From contig QKDC01000102.1 of the NCBI GenBank assembly GCA_003246755.1, positions 1 to 32,803 on the forward strand: a stretch of 32,803 bases of DNA. Direction: 5' to 3'. The notes under the pieces are model-generated. The model saw only the letters and a list, made by a program, of their open reading frames with translations, was not told the origin of the DNA and did not search any database. Of the stretch, positions 16,808 through 25,437 are shown piece by piece. Source of the stretch: Gemmatimonadota bacterium. GTDB lineage: Bacteria > Gemmatimonadota > Gemmatimonadetes > Gemmatimonadales > GWC2-71-9. Each line of letters opens with the position of its first letter. The first letter of the stretch is position 1. The translations under genes and the position numbers were made by a program.

Positions 16808-17374
16808 ATGACCATTCACCGCATCCGGCTCTTGGGGGACCCCATCCTCCACACTCGGTGTGATCCCATCACCAAACCCAGTTCGGCGGCGGTGCGCGTG
16901 ATCGTCGACGACCTGAAGGAGACGCTGAGTGACTGGCAATCTCGCTTCGGGAGTGGCCGCGCCATCGCCGCCCCACAAATCGGGGCACCGGTGCGAATCG
17001 TGTACGTCCAAATGGATCGCCCCTGGGTGTTGATCAATCCCGAAATCGTCGAGGTCGGCGCCAACGACTTCGAGGTGTGGGATGATTGCTTCTCGTTTCC
17101 CAACCTGCTCGTGCGTGTTCTCCGAGCACATCGAATCGTGGTGCGGTATTGGGATCAGAAAGGAGAGGAGCGGGAAATCGAGCTCGAGGGCGACCGTGCT
17201 GAGCTCCTCCAGCACGAGATCGACCACCTTGACGGCGTGTTGGCCGTGGATCGGCCTCACGGTCGGTGGCCTTTCAGTCTGCGGGAAGAGTGGAACCGGC
17301 TTCATCATCCCGCCGAGCGCTACGGCGAGCCTGAACCGCGGCGTGTGCCATTCGGCCCCTCCATAATGCTCTGA
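16808..17374 (+). CDS. def: peptide deformylase, variant motif 2
   Basis: A 188-residue metalloenzyme that removes formyl from the initiator methionine of new proteins. Motif 1 is AIAAPQIG (52-59), and motif 3 is LLQHEIDHLDG with HEIDH at 136-140 as metal ligands and general acid/base. Motif 2, usually EGCLS, reads DDCFSFPN with metal ligand Cys94, so the Glu-Gly before the cysteine is Asp-Asp. The metal triad is complete. I chose ATG 16808 because it gives the usual short lead to LLGDPILH; upstream in-frame starts at 16655 and 16736 add unlikely sequence. No Shine-Dalgarno is visible. The dienelactone hydrolase follows after 23 bases. Confidence 0.88.
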   Translation: MTIHRIRLLGDPILHTRCDPITKPSSAAVRVIVDDLKETLSDWQSRFGSGRAIAAPQIGAPVRIVYVQMDRPWVLINPEIVEVGANDFEVWDDCFSFPNLLVRVLRAHRIVVRYWDQKGEEREIELEGDRAELLQHEIDHLDGVLAVDRPHGRWPFSLREEWNRLHHPAERYGEPEPRRVPFGPSIML

Positions 17375-17397
17375 GCCAAGAGAGGGAACAGAATGCC

Positions 17398-18087
17398 ATG
17401 GGACAACTGATCTCGTATCCCAGCAATGGGGATCAGTCCGCAGGCTATCTCTCGCTTCCCCCCTCGGGTCGTGGCCTTGGTCTGATCGTCGTCCAGGAGT
17501 GGTGGGGACTGGTGCCACATATTACCGAACTCGCAGATCGTTTTGCCGGCGTTGGTTTCGTGGCGCTGGCCCCCGACCACTACCACGGTGAACAAACGCA
17601 GAGCCCTGACGAGGCGGCGAAGCTCTTCATGGCTTTGGAGATTGCCACGGCGGGGAGAGAGCTCCGGGGTGCAGCGGACTACCTGCTGGGACACCCTGCT
17701 GTGGGGAGCCAGAAGGTCGGGGTGGTTGGATTCTGCATGGGTGGCCAACTGGCTCTGTACGCGGCCTCCGAATACGGAGATCGCATTGCCTGTGCCGTGG
17801 ATTTCTACGGGATCCACCCCAAGGTCCGGATCGAACCCTCGCGCCTCCGGGTCCCCATCTTGGGCCATTTCGGAACCCGGGACACCTCGGTTCCTCGGGA
17901 GATCATCGAGACGCTTACCCGCGAGGTCAACGCGGCGGGCGGGTCGTTCGAATCACACTTCTACGAAGCCGATCACGCTTTCTTCAACGACACACGCCCT
18001 CAGGTGTACGACGCGAAGGCCGCTGGGGTCGCATGGGAACGGACGATCCGGTTTCTCGAGCGGCACCTGGCAGCGCCCGAACCCTAG
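17398..18087 (+). CDS. dienelactone hydrolase family protein
   Basis: A 229-residue alpha/beta hydrolase of cytosolic type. The nucleophile is Cys113 in GFCMGG, with Asp162 (GTRDTSVP) and His193 (ADHAFFND) completing the triad, and Glu34 in QEWWG, the residue that activates the cysteine in known dienelactone hydrolases. The family opens lactone rings in chloroaromatic breakdown, but most members have unknown substrates, and no ring-cleavage genes lie nearby. It is probably co-transcribed with def, with GAGGGA about 10 bases upstream of ATG 17398. Its TAG shares the palindrome CTAG with the stop of the convergent patatin gene. Confidence 0.92.
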   Translation: MGQLISYPSNGDQSAGYLSLPPSGRGLGLIVVQEWWGLVPHITELADRFAGVGFVALAPDHYHGEQTQSPDEAAKLFMALEIATAGRELRGAADYLLGHPAVGSQKVGVVGFCMGGQLALYAASEYGDRIACAVDFYGIHPKVRIEPSRLRVPILGHFGTRDTSVPREIIETLTREVNAAGGSFESHFYEADHAFFNDTRPQVYDAKAAGVAWERTIRFLERHLAAPEP

Positions 18088-20132
18088 AACCACTTTCCAA
18101 CCCGCACGAGCACGGCTCCACGACCGGTGGTCGAGAGACCGTATTCTGCCCGGATCGGCCCGATCGGGGTTTCGGCCATGACCCCTGCTCGCGCACCACC
18201 AAGCCATCCCTTACTCGCAAAGAGAGGTCCATCAAAGCCCACTCGTCCCGCAGCAATCTCGAGCACGAATGCCAGCGGTCCATACACAGCCGCTTGCCCC
18301 CGGGTTGCGATGTACACTTCCCGGTCGCCTCGCAGTTCCTGGACGTGCAGTCCTGGGAATCCGTCGCTACCGGCAAGGGCGAAGGTTGCTTGGGAAGGCA
18401 GTTGGCTCCCCCATCCGATCCGCGTGAACGGAATCAACGTGAGACGACCGAGATCCACCTCTCCACCGATCGTGGCTTGTACCCGTCGATAGGTCTTGGT
18501 TAACCTGGCACTCACATCGACGTCGAGGCCCTGACCACGCCCTGGACGCAGGACTCTCAGCGCGGCGCCGGCGGCCCCGTCATCTCCGAGCCTCGTGTGC
18601 CAGAGACGACCATCGAAGCCGAGGTGGATGGTCCATCGTGCCAGGTCTCCTTGCAGGCCCGCGAAAAGCGCTCCCTCTCGGGTCTCCTCCTCGGGGACCT
18701 CCTCGCCATCGGAGAGAAAACGCCGGACACCCTCCTGCGCCAACCGCAGGGTAACCACAGGCGCTACCCGTGCCCCTTCGACTCCATAGTTCCGCCGGAG
18801 TCCGGCGGTTGCTTCCTTCACGAAGCGACCCAAAGACAGCGTCCCGGTCGCCTCGGTGCCCCTACCCAGGAACTCCCGATCAACCGCTGCCACACCCATC
18901 CGGCCACCGAGTTCGTTGTCGTAAGCGAGATCAAGACCCACGACTCGTCTCGGAGCTCGCACCACATCAAGGTGAAAATCGACCGGGTCACTTCCGGTAG
19001 GATTGAGCCACACTTCGCGGTAGGCATTGATCTCCGCCATGCGCTCGAGACTCTTGGCCAACTTGGCGATCGTAATGGTATCTCCGGGGTGCAACCCCAG
19101 GAGGTTGCGCAGCGTCCCCAGTTCGGCCGCTCCCAGCCGGTCCCCCTCGATCGCGCCGACGCGCCGGGCAGGCCGCCTGGCGGCGACAGTGGTCCGTGTC
19201 GGACAGGATGCATTGCTCAGGGCGGAATCCGCGGCCGCTTTCCCACGAGCAATGAGGGTTTCGATGGTCGGCCGTGTGAAGTCGAGACTTTTGACCCCGT
19301 CGACGTCCGGCCGGATGTAGACGTCTTCTCCTTCCAGGCTGTCGCGGGGTTGGGTGAAGAGAAAGCTCGACAACTGCTCCACGACCGCGAGCGGCGAAGC
19401 GAGTTGGTCGGCGCCCAGAGGTTCACTGCTGACATCGGAGACAATGACCCGGACGGCACCGAGGCGTCTGGCAATCGCAATCGGCACGTTGGCCGAAAGT
19501 CCTCCGTCGGACAGGACGCGACCCCCCATCCGGACCGGTGTGAACACGAGCGGGATGGCTGTGCTGGCACGCACGGCCCTGGCCAAGTCGCCGGCATCGA
19601 AAACGACCGGGTCGCGCGTGGCCAGATCGGTCGCCACCGCGCGGAAGGGAATGGTCAACGAGTCAAAATCACCGCGGGCGACCAGGTTCCCGTGGAGCAA
19701 CATCCCATTGAGCATTCCCGTCGTTTCGGCTTCGAGGACGACGGGGTTTCTCAGCGCAAACCCCAGCTCCCCTTGCTCCCAAACGACGAGGGGGGTCAGT
19801 TCGCCCCAGCCCGTTGGGAATCGTTGTGGCGTTCCAAAGAGCCGGGTGACATTCGTCGCGAGGGCCAAAGAATCGATCTCTGCCGCCGTGTGGCCACTGG
19901 CATACAGGGCCCCAACGAGCGCGCCGATGCTGGTGCCTACCACCATGTCGGGCTGGATTTGGCGTTGCTCGAGGGCGTGGAGCACACCGATATGCGCTGT
20001 GCCGCGTGCACCACCACCCGAGAGAACCAAGACCGTTTTGCCTGGGCCACAGTGACCCGGATCCTGAGCATGCGATGGCCCACCGCAAAGACCCAAGAGA
20101 CCCAACGCGAGAACAGACTTGCGCCACTGCAA
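18084..20132 (-). CDS. patatin-like phospholipase with outer-membrane barrel (PlpD-like)
   Basis: About 682 residues. A signal peptide ([19 protein letters not shown], likely cut before QD) leads to a patatin domain (about 33-240) with oxyanion motif SGGGARG (38-44), nucleophile Ser68 in GTSIG, and Asp209 in DGG. A POTRA-like region (about 335-395) and an Omp85-type barrel follow, ending in VRVGKWF, whose final Phe fits an outer-membrane beta-signal. This is the layout of type Vd (PlpD) proteins, in which the barrel carries a lipase across the outer membrane. I chose TTG 20132 because it gives a compact signal peptide; an ATG at 20204 would add 24 residues and collide with the ferredoxin start. 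The stop overlaps the convergent hydrolase by CTAG. Confidence 0.88.
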   Translation of the reverse strand: MQWRKSVLALGLLGLCGGPSHAQDPGHCGPGKTVLVLSGGGARGTAHIGVLHALEQRQIQPDMVVGTSIGALVGALYASGHTAAEIDSLALATNVTRLFGTPQRFPTGWGELTPLVVWEQGELGFALRNPVVLEAETTGMLNGMLLHGNLVARGDFDSLTIPFRAVATDLATRDPVVFDAGDLARAVRASTAIPLVFTPVRMGGRVLSDGGLSANVPIAIARRLGAVRVIVSDVSSEPLGADQLASPLAVVEQLSSFLFTQPRDSLEGEDVYIRPDVDGVKSLDFTRPTIETLIARGKAAADSALSNASCPTRTTVAARRPARRVGAIEGDRLGAAELGTLRNLLGLHPGDTITIAKLAKSLERMAEINAYREVWLNPTGSDPVDFHLDVVRAPRRVVGLDLAYDNELGGRMGVAAVDREFLGRGTEATGTLSLGRFVKEATAGLRRNYGVEGARVAPVVTLRLAQEGVRRFLSDGEEVPEEETREGALFAGLQGDLARWTIHLGFDGRLWHTRLGDDGAAGAALRVLRPGRGQGLDVDVSARLTKTYRRVQATIGGEVDLGRLTLIPFTRIGWGSQLPSQATFALAGSDGFPGLHVQELRGDREVYIATRGQAAVYGPLAFVLEIAAGRVGFDGPLFASKGWLGGARAGVMAETPIGPIRAEYGLSTTGRGAVLVRVGKWF

Positions 20133-20202
20133 GCCGCTCTTTATCTCTATCCGGTCTGAGTGGCGCCGGAGGCCCGACGTCGCCGAGCAGAGGAGTGAGC
20201 CC

Positions 20203-20466
20203 ATGACATATGTGATCATAGAAGCCTGTATCGGCGTTAAGGACCGCGCCTGTGTAGACGTCTGCCCGGTCGACTGCATCTACGAGGGCGAGGACCAACT
20301 CTACATCCACCCCGAGGAGTGCATCGACTGCGGGGCCTGCGAACCAGAGTGCCCGGTCAGCGCAATCTACCCCGAGGATGACGTGCCGCCCGACATGGTG
20401 TCGTACATCGAGAAGAACCGCGAGGTCTTCGAGAGCGACAACCCCCCACAACTCCCGAAGCCGTAG
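20203..20466 (+). CDS. fdxA: seven-iron ferredoxin (3Fe-4S/4Fe-4S)
   Basis: An 87-residue ferredoxin and low-potential electron carrier. The first cluster site is C-X7-C-X3-CP ([14 protein letters not shown]), the second is [12 protein letters not shown] (C-X2-C-X2-C-X3-CP), and the cysteine in PVDC serves the second cluster. This is the FdxA-type arrangement with one [3Fe-4S] and one [4Fe-4S] cluster. ATG 20203 has AGGAG upstream. The gene is monocistronic: the divergent patatin begins 70 bases away and a strong hairpin follows the stop. It is a likely client of the SUF system about 4 kb away. Confidence 0.95.
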   Translation: MTYVIIEACIGVKDRACVDVCPVDCIYEGEDQLYIHPEECIDCGACEPECPVSAIYPEDDVPPDMVSYIEKNREVFESDNPPQLPKP

Positions 20467-20478
20467 ATAGATGGAAAG

Positions 20479-20509
20479 GCGGCCCCGGGGCCGGACGCCC
20501 CGGGGCCGC
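20479..20509 (+). terminator. very strong GC hairpin after ferredoxin gene
   Basis: A perfect 12-bp stem, GCGGCCCCGGGG / CCCCGGGGCCGC, around a 7-base loop, 12 bases after the ferredoxin stop. There is no U-tract, so it may act with a factor or as a 3'-end stabiliser. Confidence 0.75.
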
Positions 20510-20532
20510 TTGAGGAGGGAGTTTACTGCACC

Positions 20533-20632
20533 AGCGGTGGTCCAATGGCCATCGGACCAGGCCCGCTATCTAATAAGACGCCCGAAGCCCCCTAAGGGTT
20601 TCACCACAACCGGCGTTCGGCTTGGGAATCCC
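20533..20632 (+). other. dyad-rich leader, possible structured RNA
   Basis: Between the ferredoxin terminator and RNase D lie about 215 bases without a believable gene. AGCGGTGGTCC (20533-20543) pairs with GGACCA plus CCGCT (20554-20567) to give 11 bp with a 3-base bulge. CCCGAAGCC (20581-20589) pairs with GGCTTGGG (20619-20626) with one bulge. GGGAATCCC (20624-20632) is a further small dyad. It may be a 5' leader or a small RNA; I recognise no known riboswitch. Confidence 0.35.
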
Positions 20633-20698
20633 GACACCTACTACCTTTCGTGGCCCGAGGAACAGGGGCCGGGCGTCGAGCGCACCCTTCCTCCAAAC

Positions 20699-20710
20699 AC
20701 AACGTGTTGT
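20699..20710. promoter_or_regulatory. inverted repeat ACAAC-GT-GTTGT before rnd
   Basis: A perfect 5-bp dyad lies immediately upstream of the AGGAAA ribosome-binding site of rnd. It could be an operator or a small stem modulating translation. A chance palindrome is possible. Confidence 0.3.
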
Positions 20711-20724
20711 CAGGAAACGAGTTA

Positions 20725-21861
20725 ATGTCGACTCCCCCGGAATTAGTGGCGAGTGCCAAGCAGTACAATGCCCTGATCGGCAAGCTGCGACGGGAGTCGA
20801 TTCTCGCGGTCGATACCGAGGCCGCGAGTTTCCATAGGCACGCCAACCGCATCTACTTGCTTCAGGTGTCCACCCGGACGGAGACCGCAGTGATCGACCC
20901 GGTTGCCGTGACCGACCTGACGACGTTCGGCGACGTGCTGGCGGATCCCGCCATTGAGGTCGTGTTCCACGACGCCGATTACGACCTCCGTCTCCTCCAC
21001 CACCAATATGATTTCCAAGTACGTGGCCTGTTCGATACTCGCGTGGCCGCGGAGTTTGTGGGAGAGCCGGGCTTGAGCCTCGCCGCGCTCCTCACGACGC
21101 ACTTCGGCGTACGGATCGACAAGCGCTTTCAGCGCGCGGATTGGTCGGCCCGGCCCCTGTCCGAGGACATGCTGTCCTACGCAGCGGGCGATACGCAGCA
21201 TCTCGTTGAACTTCGAGATCTGCTCAAGCGGAAGCTCGAGGACATGGGACGATTGGGGTGGGCGGAAGAGGAGTTCCGAGTCCTCGAGGGGGTTCGCTGG
21301 AAAGCGGGGAAGGACCGCGAACCGGCATACCTGAGGATCAAGGGTGCGAAGGCCCTTTCGTTGAGGCAGTTGGCCGTCTTGCGGGAGGTTCATCGTTGGA
21401 GGGTGGGCGTTGCCGTGAAACTCGATCGTGCGGAGTTTCGGGTCTTGAGCAACGAAGCCCTTCTCGACATCTCGAAAAGCACACCAACCACGGTTGAAGC
21501 GTTGGCTCGCATCAAAGGGGTGGGGCCCGACACGGTTCGCCGACGAGGAGCGGCCATCCTGGCGGCCGTGGCTCGGGGTTTGGCGCTTCCGGAAGAAGAT
21601 CTTCCCAAACCGTCACGACCACCGAAGCGCGTCCGGCAGCCAGAGATCGAGGCCCGGATCGCCAGGCTGAAGACGGCCAGGGGTGCGGTGACCAAGCGCA
21701 TCGGTCTCCCCCCGGGAGTGATCTTTCCGAACAGTCTGCTCGAAGCCGTAGCGAAATCGGGGCCCAGAAACCTCACGGCCCTCGCAGGGGTGGATGGCGT
21801 CCGGACCTGGCAGGTCGAGACTTTCGGCGTAGATCTTCTGGAGGCGATGAACGGAAGCTAG
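20725..21861 (+). CDS. rnd: ribonuclease D
   Basis: A 378-residue 3'-5' exoribonuclease of the DEDDy class, acting in tRNA 3'-end maturation. Asp30 and Glu32 are in AVDTEAAS, the motif II Asp is in HDADYDLRLL (Asp87), and motif III is SYAAGDTQHL with Tyr152 and Asp156. The HRDC domain follows (about 205-285, from LSLRQLAVLREVHRWR to ARIKGVGPDTVRRRG), and a second helical HRDC-like unit ends the protein. ATG 20725 has AGGAAA about 9 bases before it; the open frame to 20650 is not needed. It is convergent with the MIP18-type gene, with 28 bases between the stops. Confidence 0.93.
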   Translation: MSTPPELVASAKQYNALIGKLRRESILAVDTEAASFHRHANRIYLLQVSTRTETAVIDPVAVTDLTTFGDVLADPAIEVVFHDADYDLRLLHHQYDFQVRGLFDTRVAAEFVGEPGLSLAALLTTHFGVRIDKRFQRADWSARPLSEDMLSYAAGDTQHLVELRDLLKRKLEDMGRLGWAEEEFRVLEGVRWKAGKDREPAYLRIKGAKALSLRQLAVLREVHRWRVGVAVKLDRAEFRVLSNEALLDISKSTPTTVEALARIKGVGPDTVRRRGAAILAAVARGLALPEEDLPKPSRPPKRVRQPEIEARIARLKTARGAVTKRIGLPPGVIFPNSLLEAVAKSGPRNLTALAGVDGVRTWQVETFGVDLLEAMNGS

Positions 21862-21862
21862 G

Positions 21863-21876
21863 TGTCCCGGGGGACA
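21863..21876. terminator. small hairpin between convergent rnd and MIP18-type gene
   Basis: TGTCC-CGGG-GGACA is a perfect 5-bp stem directly after the rnd stop, in a 28-base gap between converging genes. It could serve either strand, but it is short and lacks a T-run. Confidence 0.35.
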
Positions 21877-21889
21877 GGTCGAGCCTGGG

Positions 21890-22189
21890 CTAGAATCCCA
21901 TGAAGGTTTTAACGCGTGGATCCATTTTCTCCGGTGTCCAGAACGGCTCCCACACCAACTCGATTTCAGCAGACGTCACACCCTCCAGGGCCTCGATGAC
22001 GGTCTTGGCGTCCCCCATGATCTCGGCTCCGGCTGGACATCCGGGGGACGTGAGAGTCATTCGCACATGAACCTTGCCCTCGGGTTCCACGACCACATCA
22101 TACACCAAGCCGATATCCATGATGTTGAGCCCGAGTTCGGGATCCTTCACCTGGCGCAGGGCTTTACGAACGACGTCGGGGGTCAGCAT
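21890..22189 (-). CDS. MIP18/DUF59 family Fe-S assembly protein, SufT-like
   Basis: A 99-residue single-domain protein. VKDPELGLNIMDIGLVYDV (about 14-32) and TLTSPGCPAGAEI with Cys51 are the conserved signature of the MIP18/PaaD/SufT family, which helps mature or transfer Fe-S clusters. The exposed Cys51 and the DPE motif are the functional residues. ATG 22189 has an excellent AAGGAGGG site. It lies 33 bases downstream of the matrixin-like protease on the same strand. It is separate from the suf operon, but with the ferredoxin and the operon it makes a loose Fe-S neighbourhood. Confidence 0.92.
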   Translation of the reverse strand: MLTPDVVRKALRQVKDPELGLNIMDIGLVYDVVVEPEGKVHVRMTLTSPGCPAGAEIMGDAKTVIEALEGVTSAEIELVWEPFWTPEKMDPRVKTFMGF

Positions 22190-22222
22190 TGGCGATCCCT
22201 CCTTTCCACCTGCAAGCTAACC

Positions 22223-23137
22223 TCACGGCTGAGTCTTGATCGTGCCCGGTGGCAGCGAGTAGATCAACTCGAGCGTGCGACGGTCGCGATCGGACAGCCG
22301 GGGGACTAATGGGGAGGGGTACATGATATCCCCGAACCGCTCGGAGTGGAGCAGGCCAAGAACGTGTCCGATCTCGTGCAGGGCGGTGGTGGCGAGAGCC
22401 TTTTGGTCGAGCCGGACGCCTTCGGGGTCACGGAGTGAAAGCGTGACCAAGGCATGTTGAATGACGCCATCGGAATTGAATTGAAGGTCGGTCTGACCGG
22501 TCCGTCGCTCGTCGGTGTCGAACCGCTCGATCCACCGAACCTCGACGTTCGGCGCGGTGGCATTTTCGACGAACGCAAACCGAATCCCCGCCCGCAGTTG
22601 CTGCCAGGTCGCGAACCCGTTCCTGATCGGACGTTCATCAACCCGCTCGGCGAGGAAGAAACTATCCCGCACCATCGCGACGGTAATGGGCTGACCTGGC
22701 TGAGGAGCCCATCGCCGCAGGAGCGAGTCTTGGTCGGCAAGGAGGGAGTCGAAGTAGACGGCTGTCCCCGCCCTGGTGATGCGGCGTTGGGCTTCGAGCC
22801 TCACCATCAGATCGAGTGTGGGTGTTGTGGTTGGAGGTTGCGCGAGAATGACCGGTCGCACACGGGGGCGGGCCGGGGGAGGCGGAGGGGCCTGGAGCGA
22901 TTCTGTAGGCGAGCCCTCAGCCGAGAGGGTCGTCGCCTCCAGCATGCCGTCCCGAGTCCCCGTGGCGAACCGACTCACCACCACGAGGCCGATCAAGATC
23001 AGGACGACGGCGAGCAGAACCGCGGTCCCCCCCCATGCGTGCCGCTGTCCGGGGCGGTGATCCCGGCCGGGACGGCCACGGGAGGAGGATCTCGTCTTTG
23101 GTCGTAGCTGGCGCGGTGTGGGACGTGGGTCTAACAT
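22223..23137 (-). CDS. membrane-anchored matrixin-like zinc metalloprotease
   Basis: About 304 residues. A basic, disordered N-terminus (1-35) precedes one membrane helix (about 37-56). A Pro-rich linker (APPPPPARPRVRP) and a metzincin catalytic domain follow. The zinc site is HEIGHVLGLLHS with His254, His258 and His264 and catalytic Glu255; DIMYP supplies the Met-turn (Met272). The topology puts the protease outside the cytoplasmic membrane. No autoinhibitory Cys-switch motif is visible. The ATG at 23137 is 53 bases from the divergent MMPL start. The stop is 33 bases before the MIP18-type gene, so the two may share a transcript although their functions look unrelated. Confidence 0.88.
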   Translation of the reverse strand: MLDPRPTPRQLRPKTRSSSRGRPGRDHRPGQRHAWGGTAVLLAVVLILIGLVVVSRFATGTRDGMLEATTLSAEGSPTESLQAPPPPPARPRVRPVILAQPPTTTPTLDLMVRLEAQRRITRAGTAVYFDSLLADQDSLLRRWAPQPGQPITVAMVRDSFFLAERVDERPIRNGFATWQQLRAGIRFAFVENATAPNVEVRWIERFDTDERRTGQTDLQFNSDGVIQHALVTLSLRDPEGVRLDQKALATTALHEIGHVLGLLHSERFGDIMYPSPLVPRLSDRDRRTLELIYSLPPGTIKTQP

Positions 23138-23190
23138 TTCGGCCTGCCAATCAGGAGCGTTGTGTCGTCGCGAAGAAAGATAGGACCTAG

Positions 23191-25437
23191 TTGCTGCTGA
23201 GCACGTTCGCCCGAGTCCTCGTCCGGTGGCGATGGCCAGTCATCGGCGTGTGGCTCGTCATCGCTGTCGTAGCCCTGGTGCGGGCACCTGGAACCGTCGA
23301 GCATCTCGATCTCCGTGGGGGAAGCAACCGCCCCACCGAGGCACGCATTGCCGATGCCATCCTGCACGACGAGTTTCCCAGGGCTTTTGGCGAATATCTG
23401 GCCGTCCTCGTGCACGGGCCAAGTTCGTTCACCACAGGGCGGCCCCGAGAGGCCCTGGACTCCCTCCTCGCCACCGCCGAGAATCTCCCGTATATCCGGG
23501 CGGTCGTCTCTTACCCATCGACCGGGGACACCCTGTTCCTCAGCACCGACCAGCGGACCACGTTCTTCCTCGCGGCTCTCGATGCCCCGGGTGAGGATGC
23601 GGGAAACTCCGTTGGACCGTTCCGCGCAGCCCTCAGTGACGCAATATCCCGTCAGCCCGCGCGGGATGCCTACACCATCGAAGTGACGGGGCGAGCCCCC
23701 CTCGAACTGGATATCAGGTCGGTGAGTGCCGAAGACAGCAAGCGACTCGAGGCCTGGGTTCTCCCCATAACCCTCGTGATCCTGGTGCTTGCCTTCGGTG
23801 CGCTGGTCGCCGCCGTGCTGCCCCTCGTGGTCGGCGTGCTCGCAATCGCGCTCTCGCTCACCGTGATCGGTCTCCTGGCCCGGGTGACGCCGATGTCGGT
23901 GTTCGTCTTGAACCTCACCAGTATGGTCGGTCTTGGCGTGGGGATCGATTACTCGCTGCTGATGGTGACTCGGTTTCGGGAGGAGCTCAATCGCGGGCTC
24001 CGGAGTCGCGAAGCCGCCGAGCGGGCACTCGTCACCGCTGGTTCGGCTGTAGTCACCTCGGGGTTGACGGTCGTCGTCGGCTTCGCGGCACTTCTCTTCA
24101 CCCCCAGCGTCGACACGCGGAGTCTGGGCATCGGCGGCCTCGTTGTCGTGGCGGTGTCCGTGCTGCTCTGTATCACACTCCTCCCCGCCCTGCTGGCGGC
24201 CATTGGCCGATCGATTGATCGACCCCGGTGGATCGCGCGGCGTCTCACATGGTACCACGCCCCCCAGGTCTGGGAGCGGTGGGCACGCACTCTCATCCGA
24301 CACCCGTGGCGTGCCCTCCTGATGGGGTCCATTGCCATCGCCATTCTCAGCATCCCCCTGGGTCGCATCCGCGTGGGCCTGCCGGCACATCACTGGTGGC
24401 CCAACCAGACCGAAGCCGGAGCGGGGGTCGAGACCCTCACCAACATGGGTCGCGGAGGCTACCTCTTTCCGATGCGGGTCGTGGTGGAGCTACCCGAAGG
24501 GGAGCGCGCGACCCGTGCGATCAGGCTCCGTGGACTACGGGCGTTGGGAGACTCGATGCGAGCCGATCCTCGTGTCCAGGAGGTGCGGAGCATCGTCGAC
24601 CTGAGTCCGGGAACGTCCATCCTCGGGTACTCCTTTCTCTACAGTGATCTCGACTCGGCCCGGGTGGACTACCCCGCATTGGACGCCTTCCTGAGCCCCG
24701 ACGCACGGTACACGTTGGTCGATGTGATCCTGTCCGACACGACGTCGCTCACCACCTCGATGGAGTTTGTTCGGGAGACGCGGGTGATGATCGGTTCGGG
24801 CGCCATCACGCAACTCGAGGATGCACGGGTGTTGGTCGGGGGGTATGTGGCCACTGGGGTGGATTTCCAGGACGACCTGTTATCCCGGTTCCCCCAGATG
24901 GTCGCCATCATTCTCACCGTGACGGCCATCATGCTTGCGATTGCCTTCCGGTCCGTCCTGGTACCGATCAAGGCGGTGATCATGAACTCGCTTTCGGTCA
25001 TGGCGACGTTCGGTATCATCGTGTTGGTGTTCCAGGAGGGGGTCGGCGGAAGCGTATTTGGCATCACCCAACCCACCGAGGCGATCTTCGTCGCCGTGCC
25101 CGTCCTGGTGTTCGCCATCGTCTTTGGCCTCAGTATGGACTATGAAGTCTTCCTGCTCAGTCGGATGAAGGAGGCCTTTGACCGGACCGGGAAGAACACC
25201 GTAGCCACCACCGAGGGCCTGGGAGCCACGGCGACCGTCATTACTTCCGCCGCGCTCATCATGATCACGGCTTTCGGTGCGTTTGCGTTTGCGAGGGTGT
25301 TGGTGATGCAGTTTCTCGGGTTTGGACTCGCCGTTGCGGTTCTACTCGATGCGACGCTGATCCGGATGATCCTGGTTCCCGCCTTCATGCACTTGGCCGG
25401 CCGGTGGAACTGGTGGCCCGGCGGCCGCCGAGGCTAG
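23191..25437 (+). CDS. MMPL/RND family transporter
   Basis: A 748-residue inner-membrane protein with two repeats of one helix, a periplasmic porter domain and a five-helix bundle, as in MmpL/HpnN. The proton-relay Asp-Tyr pairs are present in both halves, at Asp253-Tyr254 (GVGIDYSLL) and Asp650-Tyr651 (LSMDYEVFL). Known relatives export lipids or hopanoids. The substrate here is unknown, and the lipid genes at the window start are too distant to prove a link. The start is TTG 23191 with AGGA about 6 bases before it. The TAG shares CTAG with the stop of the convergent polA. Confidence 0.92.
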   Translation: MLLSTFARVLVRWRWPVIGVWLVIAVVALVRAPGTVEHLDLRGGSNRPTEARIADAILHDEFPRAFGEYLAVLVHGPSSFTTGRPREALDSLLATAENLPYIRAVVSYPSTGDTLFLSTDQRTTFFLAALDAPGEDAGNSVGPFRAALSDAISRQPARDAYTIEVTGRAPLELDIRSVSAEDSKRLEAWVLPITLVILVLAFGALVAAVLPLVVGVLAIALSLTVIGLLARVTPMSVFVLNLTSMVGLGVGIDYSLLMVTRFREELNRGLRSREAAERALVTAGSAVVTSGLTVVVGFAALLFTPSVDTRSLGIGGLVVVAVSVLLCITLLPALLAAIGRSIDRPRWIARRLTWYHAPQVWERWARTLIRHPWRALLMGSIAIAILSIPLGRIRVGLPAHHWWPNQTEAGAGVETLTNMGRGGYLFPMRVVVELPEGERATRAIRLRGLRALGDSMRADPRVQEVRSIVDLSPGTSILGYSFLYSDLDSARVDYPALDAFLSPDARYTLVDVILSDTTSLTTSMEFVRETRVMIGSGAITQLEDARVLVGGYVATGVDFQDDLLSRFPQMVAIILTVTAIMLAIAFRSVLVPIKAVIMNSLSVMATFGIIVLVFQEGVGGSVFGITQPTEAIFVAVPVLVFAIVFGLSMDYEVFLLSRMKEAFDRTGKNTVATTEGLGATATVITSAALIMITAFGAFAFARVLVMQFLGFGLAVAVLLDATLIRMILVPAFMHLAGRWNWWPGGRRG

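Noticed and set aside
18597-20159. 520-residue open frame on the plus strand
   Set aside because: It is antisense to the patatin gene, rich in charged low-complexity residues, with no recognisable motif; the minus-strand protein has full catalytic motifs.
20471-20725. 84-codon open frame after the ferredoxin
   Set aside because: It begins inside the terminator stem and has no domain or ribosome-binding site; the DNA is better read as a structured intergenic stretch.
23131-24393. 420-residue open frame on the minus strand
   Set aside because: It is antisense to the MMPL transporter and has an extreme Glu/His/Asp/Gly composition typical of a GC-rich shadow frame.
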